A stretch of DNA of 64,000 nucleotides from Motilimonas eburnea. GTDB lineage: Bacteria > Pseudomonadota > Gammaproteobacteria > Enterobacterales > CBDFNC01. Below the pieces are notes generated by a model. It had not been told where the DNA came from and made no database searches. It saw nothing but the letters and a program-made list of their open reading frames with translations. The stretch is taken from positions 310,001-374,000 of the forward strand of contig NZ_JAIMJB010000001.1 of the NCBI RefSeq assembly GCF_021295345.1. Reading direction: 5' to 3'. The stretch's first letter is position 1. Every line of letters starts with the position of its first letter. Below are positions 35,519 through 45,024 of this stretch, piece after piece. Both the position numbers and the translations under genes were made by a program.

Positions 35519-36400
35519 ATGAAGCCTTATATGGAAAAAATCAGTGGTGATCTTGCCTGCCCTTGGCGAGTGGCGCGTTATCAATGTGCGGGGGCCAAGT
35601 TTGATTGGCATTATCATTTGGAGTACGAGCTGATCTTACAACGTGACAGCATGGGACAGTTATTTGTTGATGACAGTATTATTCCTTATGGTCACAATAC
35701 ATTAGCCTTAATTGGTCCAAATTTACCTCACACAAGTTGCATCAGCAATTTACTCAATGGGGCTCACCACAGTGATACATTTGCGGTATGGTTTAACCCC
35801 TTATGGCTGAATGAAGTGGTGAAATCCATCCCCGAGTTTAAACCGATCGAGAAGCTTTTCTGCCATGCCCAGCAGGGGATCCTATTTCCCCAAACGTTGG
35901 CACAAGCGGTGTTTGAGCGGCTTTGTATCCATGATGAGCTGAGCCCGATGAGGCAGGTCAATAATCTGATAGAGATTTTGATCTTGATGGCAGAATGTCC
36001 GCAGGTGGAAAACCTAACCCGTGGCCGCCACCTGACTTGGCAGGAAGATGAAGTGGCTCAACATAAACTGGCCAAGGTCGCTCATTTCATTGCTGACCAG
36101 TTTCATCAAGATATTCGAATTCAGGACATTTGCGACCTACTGCACATGAGCGCCAGCAGTGTACAACGTATGTTCGATAAACATTTTAACGAGAGCTTTA
36201 CGGTTCATTTGAACCAATATCGGGTCGGCAAAGCGTGCCAACAGCTTATCAACAGTAAGCAGGGCATTGCCGTGATAGCCGATCAGGTTGGCTTTAATAA
36301 CCTGGCAAATTTTAATCGTCAATTTAGGCAATTTAAAGGCATGACACCGTCTGCGTTTCGTCGCCGGTTTGCCACGGGTGGACAAGACAAGCCCCGATAA
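35519..36400 (+). CDS. AraC-family regulator with cupin-like sensor
   Basis: 293 aa: N-terminal cupin-like domain with FDWHYHLEYELIL (ligand or metal-binding fold), C-terminal double HTH (~190-285) ending in GFNNLANFNRQFRQFKGMTP, the AraC signature. It diverges from the SetB-like exporter across 180 bp, suggesting control of sugar or drug efflux. AATGGGGAAAATG precedes the start; ATG at codon 5 is a possible alternative. Confidence 0.9.
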   Translation: MKPYMEKISGDLACPWRVARYQCAGAKFDWHYHLEYELILQRDSMGQLFVDDSIIPYGHNTLALIGPNLPHTSCISNLLNGAHHSDTFAVWFNPLWLNEVVKSIPEFKPIEKLFCHAQQGILFPQTLAQAVFERLCIHDELSPMRQVNNLIEILILMAECPQVENLTRGRHLTWQEDEVAQHKLAKVAHFIADQFHQDIRIQDICDLLHMSASSVQRMFDKHFNESFTVHLNQYRVGKACQQLINSKQGIAVIADQVGFNNLANFNRQFRQFKGMTPSAFRRRFATGGQDKPR

Positions 36401-36500
36401 CGCGGGAGGATACTCGCCTTTTTGAATGGATGAATAAAGATCAACAGGCACTCATAAATAAGCTAGACTATGGGCTTTTTTATACCCAAAGAGCCATGCC

Positions 36501-37175
36501 ATGAATGATGATTTTGCCAAAGCCATTACCTTAGTTGCCGAAACCGCATTATTAGAGCTAGAGCAAGCGTGTCAGCAAGGAGGGGTGTCAAGAACCCCAG
36601 TGAATGAAGCTCACTACATCAACGCCTGGGTAACAAAAGCCATTAAGTTGCAGCGGTTCCCCCATTGTGTGGCGAAAACCCTCTTAAATTGGCAACAGCA
36701 AGGCCGCAGTTTAGGCAAAAAAGCCGACATTCTACCGATCTTAAAACGCATTTTAGCCACTTATGCTCATGTGCGAGATAGTCAACATCAGTTAGTGAAG
36801 GTGTATGAGCCCCAGTTGCAAACCCTGTTAGAGCAATTGACGGAAGCTAATTGGAATGTCATCGATCAAGTCGAGTTAGCACGCAAAATGAAGTTAAACA
36901 GCAACGGTCAAGACTCGTTGATTATTTGTGCTAAGCAATACGCCGATGCCATCAATGAAACCGAGCGGCGCTTAATACGACCTCTGTCTTTGTATGTGCG
37001 CGGTGACGTTACCCAATTGGTGGATCTTGCCTATCAACAACAGCTGCTTTTGTTTAAAAAAACGGATTACAAATCCAAAGTGAAGTTCCACGGTGAATAC
37101 CTTATTTTTCCAAGTAACAAAGGTGACTTTTTACCTGAATTTCCTAATGAGATGCTCACTTCACCCGCAGCATAA
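36501..37175 (+). CDS. Unknown protein, possibly DUF2913
   Basis: 224 aa, soluble and helical, no signal peptide. INAWVTKAIKLQRFPHCVAK and LLNWQQQGRSLGKKADILP look like the conserved part of the DUF2913 family of Vibrio/Shewanella, from memory only. Function unknown. It follows the AraC gene by 100 bp and has its own terminator. Confidence 0.65.
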   Translation: MNDDFAKAITLVAETALLELEQACQQGGVSRTPVNEAHYINAWVTKAIKLQRFPHCVAKTLLNWQQQGRSLGKKADILPILKRILATYAHVRDSQHQLVKVYEPQLQTLLEQLTEANWNVIDQVELARKMKLNSNGQDSLIICAKQYADAINETERRLIRPLSLYVRGDVTQLVDLAYQQQLLLFKKTDYKSKVKFHGEYLIFPSNKGDFLPEFPNEMLTSPAA

Positions 37176-37235
37176 AAAGGTGGCAGGCTCGTTGCGTGCC
37201 TAATTTAATGACCTACGGTCAAGGTTCAGTTGCCT

Positions 37236-37258
37236 AAGCCCATCCTCAGGGCTTTTTT
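37236..37258 (+). terminator. Terminator after the DUF2913-like gene
   Basis: AAGCCC-ATCCTCA-GGGCTT with a run of six T residues. Confidence 0.85.
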
Positions 37259-37412
37259 ATCCAAGCTGATCATAAAAAATAACCTTTTAATCGGTTCTAT
37301 TGCCCTTTTATCGCCAATATCGCGGTTTTATCAGTCGCCCTGCTGTGAGTGATTGGCATCGACTAATATTGAAATGCCACTTAGGGTAATCTAACAATAA
37401 GGTGTATTCGAT

Positions 37413-39263
37413 ATGTCTTTGTCAATCAAACAAGTGTTTTTATTCATTTCGTTGTTTGTGCTTTTGGGTTTGGGGCTGATGTCTGCTTTACTGTGGCAAG
37501 CCAGCGGCGACATGCAAACCTTGGGTTACCAGCAAGTGCAGGCAAAGAATTTACAAACAGACATGCTGATGTTACGCCGCCACGAAAAAGACTTTTTACT
37601 GCGTAAAAATGAAAAATATATCGCCAAGTTTCAAGCCCGTTTAACACAAATGAAGCAACGCTTAGCTTGGTTTAAAACAAGCCTACCTCTAGCGGCAGTG
37701 CATCAAGATATAGACAAAAGTAATCAATTACTTGATAGTTATGCACAAACATTTGAACGTTTGGTAGCCGTTGATAAGCGCATCGGTCTGGATACTCATC
37801 AAGGATTACAGGCTCAGTTAAAACAAGCGCAGCAAAGCGTGTATCAAAGTGTGCGTTACGTACAAGATGCCAGCTGGCAGGCTGACATCCTTAAATTAGT
37901 CTTGTTAGAGCAACACTTTACTGCCAGCCGAGATCTGGCCTTACAACCTAAGTTAAATCAACATATTTCGTTCGTAAAAACCCGTCTTGAAGATCCCACA
38001 AGCTCTCAGCATCAAGCCATCAGTGAGTATGAAAAGGTAACCAATGAACTCGCCGAGGCCTTAGTGACACGAGGTTTAGATGAATCGTCAGGGTTACGTG
38101 GCGAGTTACGTGGCAATATTCATGAGGTAGAAGGGGAAATTGCAGATTTAAGTGCGTTACTCGAAGAGCAGCTTATTGAACAGCTAGAGCACAGCCGAAT
38201 GAGCGGCATTAGCATTGCCTTGCTATTAACAGCGTTAATTGCCACCTTTTTGATCTGGCAATCCTTGCGGGTCACGCAACGCTTGAAAATGGCGACCTTG
38301 AGAATGGAAGACATTTGTAATGGTGATGGCGATCTTACTCAGCAAATCGACATTCAAGGTAGGGATGAGATAGCAAGGTTAGCGAATGCCATCAATGGCT
38401 TTATCCGCACAACGGCAAGCCTAGTGTTAGAAATTAAAGATAAAGGGGTTGCCGTAGGCAGCAGTGCCAAAGACAGTGCCCTGTTAGCCAATAGCTCTTC
38501 TCAAGCAATAGAAGAGCAGCGCAATAAAACCTTAGCCGTGGCAAGCTCTATTGAGCAGATGACCATCGCTGTTGAGCAGGTGGCTCAGCATACCCAGCAG
38601 GTGTCACTTAGTGCTGAACAAGCCGATGACATTATTCGTCAAAGCGATACTGCGATGCAGCAAGCCCAAGAGCAGATCACGCAACTGCAACACCAAGTGA
38701 GCCAAAGTGTTCATCGGGTTGCTGATTTAGCCCGCGCGAGCCAGGAAATAGGTCAAGTGGTGGCTGTGATCCGTGAAATTACCGAGCAAACGAATTTACT
38801 TGCCCTTAACGCTGCTATCGAAGCTGCAAGAGCAGGTGAAAGTGGTCGGGGTTTTGCTGTGGTGGCGGATGAAGTTCGCACCTTAGCCCAGCGAACTCAA
38901 ACCTCAACGGTGGATATCGAAAAAATCATCAATCAACTGCAGCAGGTCGTTCAGCAATCTTCTCAATCGATGGAATCGGGTTTAGTGTTAGTCGATAGCA
39001 CGGTCGATCAGGTAAAACAGGCGAGCGATCATATTATGCAAACTCGACTTGAGTTTGATCGCATTAAGGAGATGACGGCGCAAATTGCCTTGGCCACCGC
39101 AGAGCAGAAAACCACGGTGGCGCACGTGAGCGATGCAACCCACAGTATATCTTGTGCGGCAGAGCAGTTATTAGCCGATGCCAATAACAACAAACGCAGC
39201 AATCATGAGCTGCAACTTCATGCCGACGAAATGCAAAAAGACGTGGCGCGTTTTATTGTCTAG
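37413..39263 (+). CDS. Methyl-accepting chemotaxis protein with HBM-type sensor
   Basis: 616 aa: TM1 ~8-27; a helical periplasmic domain opening with [20 protein letters not shown], typical of HBM sensors; TM2 ~265-283; HAMP ([17 protein letters not shown]); and a signalling hairpin [20 protein letters not shown]. No C-terminal pentapeptide. AAGGTG precedes the ATG. Likely detects a small carboxylate, but the ligand cannot be read. Confidence 0.92.
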   Translation: MSLSIKQVFLFISLFVLLGLGLMSALLWQASGDMQTLGYQQVQAKNLQTDMLMLRRHEKDFLLRKNEKYIAKFQARLTQMKQRLAWFKTSLPLAAVHQDIDKSNQLLDSYAQTFERLVAVDKRIGLDTHQGLQAQLKQAQQSVYQSVRYVQDASWQADILKLVLLEQHFTASRDLALQPKLNQHISFVKTRLEDPTSSQHQAISEYEKVTNELAEALVTRGLDESSGLRGELRGNIHEVEGEIADLSALLEEQLIEQLEHSRMSGISIALLLTALIATFLIWQSLRVTQRLKMATLRMEDICNGDGDLTQQIDIQGRDEIARLANAINGFIRTTASLVLEIKDKGVAVGSSAKDSALLANSSSQAIEEQRNKTLAVASSIEQMTIAVEQVAQHTQQVSLSAEQADDIIRQSDTAMQQAQEQITQLQHQVSQSVHRVADLARASQEIGQVVAVIREITEQTNLLALNAAIEAARAGESGRGFAVVADEVRTLAQRTQTSTVDIEKIINQLQQVVQQSSQSMESGLVLVDSTVDQVKQASDHIMQTRLEFDRIKEMTAQIALATAEQKTTVAHVSDATHSISCAAEQLLADANNNKRSNHELQLHADEMQKDVARFIV

Positions 39264-39298
39264 AGCCTGTTAAAATATAAGATCCGCATTCCGGTTAG

Positions 39299-39341
39299 AT
39301 GGCTGGTGTTACTTTGATAAAAAGAGCGCCAGCCATTTTTT
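39299..39341 (+). terminator. Terminator of the second chemoreceptor gene
   Basis: ATGGCTGG and CCAGCCAT pair across a ~21-nt loop and are followed by TTTTTTAT. Confidence 0.75.
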
Positions 39342-39352
39342 ATATAAACGGT

Positions 39353-40939
39353 CTACTTGGCTAAGGAAGCAAGGATCTCAGCTTGTATTTGCTGCACATC
39401 AAAACGGGGTTGATCTGGGCAGTGTTGGTTATAGCATGTTGGCTCTCTTGGGCATTCGCCGCCGCGGGCACAAATTAAACGAGCAGGGCTGTTAATACCC
39501 CGCTCGACCCAGGCAATATTTAAGATTTGCGCGACACTTTGCAGAATTTTTTTGATTGAATATGGGATTTTTGCCTCTCCGCCCTGGCGAATGCAGGCCT
39601 GTTTTAACTCGGTTGCAATGGCAACGCTGTCATGGCCTTGGGCTTCCAGCGCTGGGTTAAGGTCGATGCCACTGCACAATACATGGCGGTTGTCGGCGAT
39701 ATCCGCCACCTTGATTGATTCACAGCAATAGATTCTAGGAGTATCCCCATGATTTAAAATGGAAATTTGAGCGCATGTTCCTGGGGTATCTGTATTGATC
39801 ATGCGAAATACCGACCAATGCTGGCAAGGGTCATTGACTAAGCGCATATTACCCCAAGGTAGTGGAATACCATTGCCGCGATACACGGCCTTTAACTTGC
39901 CCGGCGCATAAGCATCAAAGTAATGCCAATGGGGGTAGGGGGACACGGCCGTCATTCGGCGCATTACCACAGATTCAGAGACTTCCAGCAATTGGCTGAC
40001 ATTCACTTCATAGCCTTGGCGATCTAATAATTGGCGAAAGGGCACCTTTGGGCACAATAAGGCGCCGGCGAAAAAGCTGCATTCAAAATCGCGCCAAGCA
40101 TGCAAAATATCTTGGGATTCCAGGGTCGTCACCGTGCGCTGCTCATTGCTTTCTTGATGTAAACCGAGACTTTGATTTTTACCTGCAATCATCACGCTTT
40201 TCATGCCGTCATTATTGTGCAGAACACAGTGGCCTATGTGGACCGCGAGATCATATTTAAGCCGAGGCACATGTTGCTTAAGCTGTTGGTTTAAATACAC
40301 GCCATTGGGTGGCTCAAAGAAGGACGTAATGATACTTTGGCTGGGCTGGCCTTGGTCATCGATAAAGTGTTCGTCAGCGCGTTCAAACCAATGCACGTCT
40401 AAACCCACTTGTTTAGCAATATCAAGTAAATCATTCACATGAAGAGGCATACGTTTGTGGCCAACGGATTCGGCAGCACGCTCTAGATCGGGAAAATGAT
40501 TTTGATGATGCTCTTGATAAGCCCGGATCAGCAAGTGAGCAAATTGGCGCCCTGTGGTGCCGGTTTGCGACAGCATCTCGGGAATGGCAATTTGTAAAAT
40601 ATCATTGGAGAATAAAAAGCTCGGTTCGAGTGCAATACCACTAATGCCACCGCGGTTACCTTTATCGGGGGTGATATCTTGTGGCTCGGGTTCATCGTCG
40701 AGAAACCAGGTTAATTCTTTTTGAAAAACCGTTGCAATCACTGTCAACATGGCTTCACTGGGCACCCGTTTACCACGCTCAATCATGGATAAGTACGACA
40801 CAGAAGGGGCTTCTTCGGGATCAATTTTTACACAGCGGGCCGATAAGTGCTCCAGTGTTAGATTGTTCCTTTTACGTAAGTTTCTGATTTTAGTGCCAAG
40901 AAAATGAGATTGCCGATATAAGGTTTTATTATTTTTCAT
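39353..40939 (-). CDS. XRE-type regulator of the glyoxylate shunt (DUF3612 / RamB-like)
   Basis: 528 aa: an N-terminal XRE helix-turn-helix (~15-75, NNLTLEHLSARC, SYLSMIERGKRVPS), a long middle region with an IrrE/ImmA-like HIGHCVLH motif, and a C-terminal Cys-rich block (CARGGECPREPTCYNQHC, four Cys). It resembles the DUF3612 regulators found beside malate synthase in Vibrio/Shewanella, related to acyl-CoA-responsive RamB/ScfR proteins. It diverges from glcB. Three 14-bp repeats overlap its own translation start region, implying autoregulation. Confidence 0.88.
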   Translation of the reverse strand: MKNNKTLYRQSHFLGTKIRNLRKRNNLTLEHLSARCVKIDPEEAPSVSYLSMIERGKRVPSEAMLTVIATVFQKELTWFLDDEPEPQDITPDKGNRGGISGIALEPSFLFSNDILQIAIPEMLSQTGTTGRQFAHLLIRAYQEHHQNHFPDLERAAESVGHKRMPLHVNDLLDIAKQVGLDVHWFERADEHFIDDQGQPSQSIITSFFEPPNGVYLNQQLKQHVPRLKYDLAVHIGHCVLHNNDGMKSVMIAGKNQSLGLHQESNEQRTVTTLESQDILHAWRDFECSFFAGALLCPKVPFRQLLDRQGYEVNVSQLLEVSESVVMRRMTAVSPYPHWHYFDAYAPGKLKAVYRGNGIPLPWGNMRLVNDPCQHWSVFRMINTDTPGTCAQISILNHGDTPRIYCCESIKVADIADNRHVLCSGIDLNPALEAQGHDSVAIATELKQACIRQGGEAKIPYSIKKILQSVAQILNIAWVERGINSPARLICARGGECPREPTCYNQHCPDQPRFDVQQIQAEILASLAK

Positions 40940-40940
40940 T

Positions 40941-40982
40941 TTGTAAAATTTACATTGTGAAATTTCTATTGTGAAATTTTAG
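40941..40982. promoter_or_regulatory. Triple 14-bp direct repeat, probable operator
   Basis: TTGTAAAATTTACA, TTGTGAAATTTCTA and TTGTGAAATTTTAG follow head to tail with an exact 14-bp period, 2 bp from the regulator ATG and ~96 bp upstream of glcB. The placement suits a site for the DUF3612 regulator that controls itself and the glyoxylate genes. Confidence 0.65.
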
Positions 40983-41077
40983 TCCTGCTTCCTCTACACT
41001 TCCATTCAGTGAACAAATAAACACCACTTTCTGCTCACACTTTAACCATTTTGTTGCCGATTTAAGAGGAAGAGGCC

Positions 41078-43264
41078 ATGAACCAAGCACTAAAAAAACA
41101 ATGTGAAATTAATCAGGGCTTCTATCGCTTCATTAACGAAGAAGTGCTACCACATACCCAATTAAACAGTGCCAAATTTTGGCAAGATTTCACGGAGTTA
41201 GTTGAGGAACTTGCCCCTGAGAACCGTGAATTACTACGCACACGTCAACAGTTACAAGATCAAATTGATCAATGGCACCAAGCCAACCCCAATGCTGACG
41301 CAGATCGCTATGAGGCGTTCTTACGCAGCATTAACTATCTAGTGGATGAGCCTGCGCCATTTGCTATCAGTACCCAGCATGTAGATGAAGAGATTGCGAC
41401 CATCGCAGGCCCGCAGTTAGTTGTTCCGGTCATGAATGCAAGGTTTGCGCTTAATGCGGCGAATGCGCGCTGGGGAAGTCTTTATGATGCCTTGTACGGC
41501 ACCGATGCGATTCCATCAACGTCTGGATTGGCGCCGGGCCGTAAATACAATCCTGCGCGTGGTAAACATGTTATTGACTTTGCTAAAGACTTTTTAGACC
41601 AAGTGTTCCCATTAGAGAAAGGCTCACATCATGATGTGGCCAGTTATACGGTTTATTTCCAACACTTGTTAGCTTATTTTCCTGATGGCTCAGAGTCGGG
41701 TTTAGTGACACCTTGTCAATTTGTGGCATTTGCTAACTCTAAGGCAGATCCCAGTTCAATTGTTTTGAAAAACAATGGCCTGCATATAGAGCTCATGATA
41801 GATCGTAACGGCTTTATCGGTCAGCACGATTTATCGGGTATTGATGATATTAAGGTGGAAGCGGCGTTAAGTACCATCATGGACTTAGAAGACTCCATCG
41901 CGGCAGTGGATGCCCAAGACAAAATAACGGCTTATCGCAATTGGATGGGGCTGATTCAGGGTAACCTCACCGCTACGTTTGAAAAAGGCGGTGCATTAAT
42001 GGAGCGCCATCTTAACCCTGACAAGATATTTAACTGCAAAGATGGCGAAGAGTATCGTTTACATGGCCGCTCATTATTGTTGGTGCGCAATGTGGGTCAC
42101 TTGATGGATACCGAGTTGATGCAAGATGCTCAAGGCAACTTTGCACCAGAAGGCATTGTTGATGCGGTGGTGACCAGCTTGATTGCCATGTATGACCTTG
42201 CTCATATGAATGACACCGATATGAGTAAGCGTGATATTCACAATTCACGCCGTGGCAGTATTTATATTGTTAAACCGAAAATGCATGGCCCTGCCGAAGT
42301 GGCCTTTACCTGTAAGCTATTTAGCCGCGTTGAGGACATGCTTGGCCTTACTCGCAATACCATCAAGCTTGGCATCATGGATGAAGAGCGTCGCACCACG
42401 GTTAATCTAAAAGCGTGTATTTATGAGGCGCGTGAGCGTGTGTTCTTTATTAATACCGGCTTTTTGGATCGCACCGGCGATGAAATTCACACCAGCATGG
42501 AAGCCGGCGCATTTTTACCGAAAAACGAAATCAAGCAGCAAGTTTGGATCCAAGCCTACGAAGACGCCAATGTAGATGCTGGCTTGAGCTGTGGTTTTGT
42601 TGGCAAGGCGCAAATTGGCAAAGGCATGTGGGCGATGCCAGATGAAATGGCGGCAATGATGAAAGCGAAAATCGATCATCCAAAAGCCGGCGCAAGTACT
42701 GCTTGGGTACCATCACCCACCGCTGCCGTGCTACACGCCTTGCACTATCACCAAGTGGATGTGCATCAAGTTCAGCAAACGCTGGCTAAACGTACTCCAG
42801 CCGCATTAAAAGATGTACTAACCCAACCTTTACTACCAACTCATCGCACCTTAACGGCCAATGAGATTGAGCAAGAGCTCGCCAACAATATTCAAGGCAT
42901 TTTGGGCTACGTGGTGCGCTGGGTTGAGATGGGCGTGGGCTGCTCTAAGGTACCCGATATCAACAACATAGGATTAATGGAAGATCGCGCCACGCTGCGC
43001 ATTTCCAGCCAACACCTAGCGAATTGGCTCAAGCACGGCATTTGCAGCACTGAGCAAGTTCTCGATGTGATGGCAACCATGGCCGCTAAGGTCGACCAAC
43101 AAAACGCCGGGGTAAAGGGCTATCGCCCTATGACCCCAGATCTTGATAACAGCTTAGCGTTTCAAAGTGCTAAAGCATTAATTTTCGAAGGAGGAAATCA
43201 ACCCAGTGGTTACACCGAACCCCTGTTACATCAATATCGCCGATTAGCAAAACAAGCTGGCTAA
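41078..43264 (+). CDS. glcB: Malate synthase G
   Basis: 728 aa; the large (~723 aa) G isoform condensing glyoxylate and acetyl-CoA to malate. TIMDLEDSIAAVDAQDK, HNSRRGSIYIVKPKMHGPAEV, NTGFLDRTGDEIHTSMEAG and WVPSPTAAVLHALHYH are class signatures, including the catalytic Arg and metal-binding Glu/Asp. AGAGGAAGAGG precedes the ATG. It pairs with aceA downstream to complete the shunt; G isoforms are more often tied to glycolate use, so pairing with aceA is notable. Confidence 0.96.
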   Translation: MNQALKKQCEINQGFYRFINEEVLPHTQLNSAKFWQDFTELVEELAPENRELLRTRQQLQDQIDQWHQANPNADADRYEAFLRSINYLVDEPAPFAISTQHVDEEIATIAGPQLVVPVMNARFALNAANARWGSLYDALYGTDAIPSTSGLAPGRKYNPARGKHVIDFAKDFLDQVFPLEKGSHHDVASYTVYFQHLLAYFPDGSESGLVTPCQFVAFANSKADPSSIVLKNNGLHIELMIDRNGFIGQHDLSGIDDIKVEAALSTIMDLEDSIAAVDAQDKITAYRNWMGLIQGNLTATFEKGGALMERHLNPDKIFNCKDGEEYRLHGRSLLLVRNVGHLMDTELMQDAQGNFAPEGIVDAVVTSLIAMYDLAHMNDTDMSKRDIHNSRRGSIYIVKPKMHGPAEVAFTCKLFSRVEDMLGLTRNTIKLGIMDEERRTTVNLKACIYEARERVFFINTGFLDRTGDEIHTSMEAGAFLPKNEIKQQVWIQAYEDANVDAGLSCGFVGKAQIGKGMWAMPDEMAAMMKAKIDHPKAGASTAWVPSPTAAVLHALHYHQVDVHQVQQTLAKRTPAALKDVLTQPLLPTHRTLTANEIEQELANNIQGILGYVVRWVEMGVGCSKVPDINNIGLMEDRATLRISSQHLANWLKHGICSTEQVLDVMATMAAKVDQQNAGVKGYRPMTPDLDNSLAFQSAKALIFEGGNQPSGYTEPLLHQYRRLAKQAG

Positions 43265-43328
43265 TTGGGTGATATGGCAACACTGCAAGGAACGTTGGCG
43301 AATAGTCACTCCAAGTAAGTAGATAACT

Positions 43329-43349
43329 TTCGCTAGCTTGGCTAGCGAA
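43329..43349 (+). terminator. Hairpin between glcB and aceA
   Basis: TTCGCTAGC-TTG-GCTAGCGAA is a perfect 9-bp stem with a 3-nt loop in the 107-bp spacer. No T tract; likely an mRNA processing or attenuation structure. Confidence 0.55.
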
Positions 43350-43371
43350 CCATGGACAAAGTAAGAGGCAA

Positions 43372-44973
43372 ATGATGATGACTTATACTAACCAAATGAC
43401 TCAAGCCAGCAATTTTTTAGCGCAACAAGGCGACACCTGGCGTGCGATTAACCCGGAATACGTAGTGAGAATGCGGTTGCAAAATCGCTTTAAAACGGGG
43501 CTTGATATTGCCCAATACACGGCGGATATCATGCGCCGTGATATGGCGAAATATGACCAAGATGCTGCTCAGTACACGCAGTCATTAGGTTGTTGGCACG
43601 GCTTTATTGGCCAGCAAAAAATGATCTCGGTGAAAAAACATTTCGGCAGCACCAAGGGCCGTTACTTGTATCTTTCAGGCTGGATGGTGGCGGCGATGCG
43701 ATCTGAGTTTGGTCCTCTCCCAGACCAATCTATGCATGAAAAAACGTCGGTTCCAGCGTTAATCGAAGAGCTATACACCTTTTTGAAACAGGCCGATGCC
43801 CGTGAGCTCAATCATCTGTTTAAAGAGCTTGATGCGGCCCGAGATGAAGGAGATCAAGTCAAAGAGCGAGCAGCGCAAAAACGCATTGATGATTTTGAAA
43901 CTCATGTCGTGCCTATCATTGCAGACATCGATGCTGGCTTTGGTAATGAAGAAGCCACTTATCTACTCGCTAAGAAAATGATAGAAGCGGGGGCTTGCTG
44001 TATTCAAATTGAGAATCAGGTATCCGATGCCAAGCAATGTGGTCACCAAGACGGTAAAGTAACGGTACCTCATGAAGATTTTCTCGCCAAGATCAATGCA
44101 GTGCGCTACGCCTTTATGGAGTTAGGTATCGAAAATGGCATTATCGTTGCGCGTACCGATTCGCTGGGGGCAGGCCTAACACAAAAAATCCCTGTATCTC
44201 AATATCCTGGCGATTTAGCTGAGCAATACAATGCCTACATTGATGGCGAAGAAGTCACCGATGTGAGCTCCCTAGATTCGGGTGATATGGTACTGCGTCA
44301 AGGCGATAAGCTGATTAAACCAACACGTTTGGCCAATGGTTTAGTTAAATTTAAAGCCAATACCGGTGAAGATCGCGTCGTGCTCGATTGTATTACTTCG
44401 TTGCAAAATGGCGCTGATTTACTTTGGATTGAAACCGAAAAACCCCATGTGCAGCAAATCGCAGGTATGGTGAATCGGATCCGAGAAGTGGTGCCCAATG
44501 CGAAACTGGTCTATAACAATAGCCCATCATTTAACTGGACCTTAAACTTCAGACAGCAAGTGTTCGATGCTTGGCAACAAGAGGGGCGCGATGTCAGTGA
44601 GTATCATCGTGAAAACTTGATGAGTCAGCAGTATGATGGTTCAGAGTTAGCGCAAGTCGCCGATGAAAAAATCAGAAGCTTCCAGCGTGATGCATCGCAG
44701 CAAGCAGGCATTTTCCATCATTTGATAACCCTACCGACTTACCACACGGCAGCCTTGTCCACCGACAACCTCGCTAAAGATTATTTTGGTGACCTAGGTA
44801 TGCTGGCGTATGTGGCGGGTGTGCAACGCCAAGAAATTCGACAAAGTTTAGCTTCGGTTAAACACCAGGATATGTCGGGATCAAATATTGGTGATGATCA
44901 CAAAGAGTATTTCTCTGGTAATCAAGCGTTGAAAGCCTCGGGTGAAAACAACACCATGAACCAATTCTCTTAA
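43372..44973 (+). CDS. aceA: Isocitrate lyase
   Basis: 533 aa; splits isocitrate to glyoxylate and succinate. The catalytic loop reads DAKQCGHQDGKVTVPHEDF, with QCGH in place of the KKCGH of E. coli, as in the longer (~530 aa) Pseudomonas-type enzymes. DIDAGFGNEEATY and VARTDSLGA are metal/substrate motifs. Three ATGs in tandem (43372, 43375, 43378) follow AGAGG; the second or third has the better spacing. Downstream of glcB, same direction. Confidence 0.95.
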   Translation: MMMTYTNQMTQASNFLAQQGDTWRAINPEYVVRMRLQNRFKTGLDIAQYTADIMRRDMAKYDQDAAQYTQSLGCWHGFIGQQKMISVKKHFGSTKGRYLYLSGWMVAAMRSEFGPLPDQSMHEKTSVPALIEELYTFLKQADARELNHLFKELDAARDEGDQVKERAAQKRIDDFETHVVPIIADIDAGFGNEEATYLLAKKMIEAGACCIQIENQVSDAKQCGHQDGKVTVPHEDFLAKINAVRYAFMELGIENGIIVARTDSLGAGLTQKIPVSQYPGDLAEQYNAYIDGEEVTDVSSLDSGDMVLRQGDKLIKPTRLANGLVKFKANTGEDRVVLDCITSLQNGADLLWIETEKPHVQQIAGMVNRIREVVPNAKLVYNNSPSFNWTLNFRQQVFDAWQQEGRDVSEYHRENLMSQQYDGSELAQVADEKIRSFQRDASQQAGIFHHLITLPTYHTAALSTDNLAKDYFGDLGMLAYVAGVQRQEIRQSLASVKHQDMSGSNIGDDHKEYFSGNQALKASGENNTMNQFS

Positions 44974-44986
44974 GGTTCAAGCCCTG

Positions 44987-45024
44987 TGGCCTAATTCAGC
45001 ACATCTCATTGATGGGTTAGGCCA
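44987..45024. terminator. Convergent hairpin between aceA and the REC-GGDEF gene
   Basis: TGGCCTAA and TTAGGCCA form an 8-bp stem across a ~22-nt loop; the right arm includes the REC-GGDEF stop codon. Confidence 0.5.
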
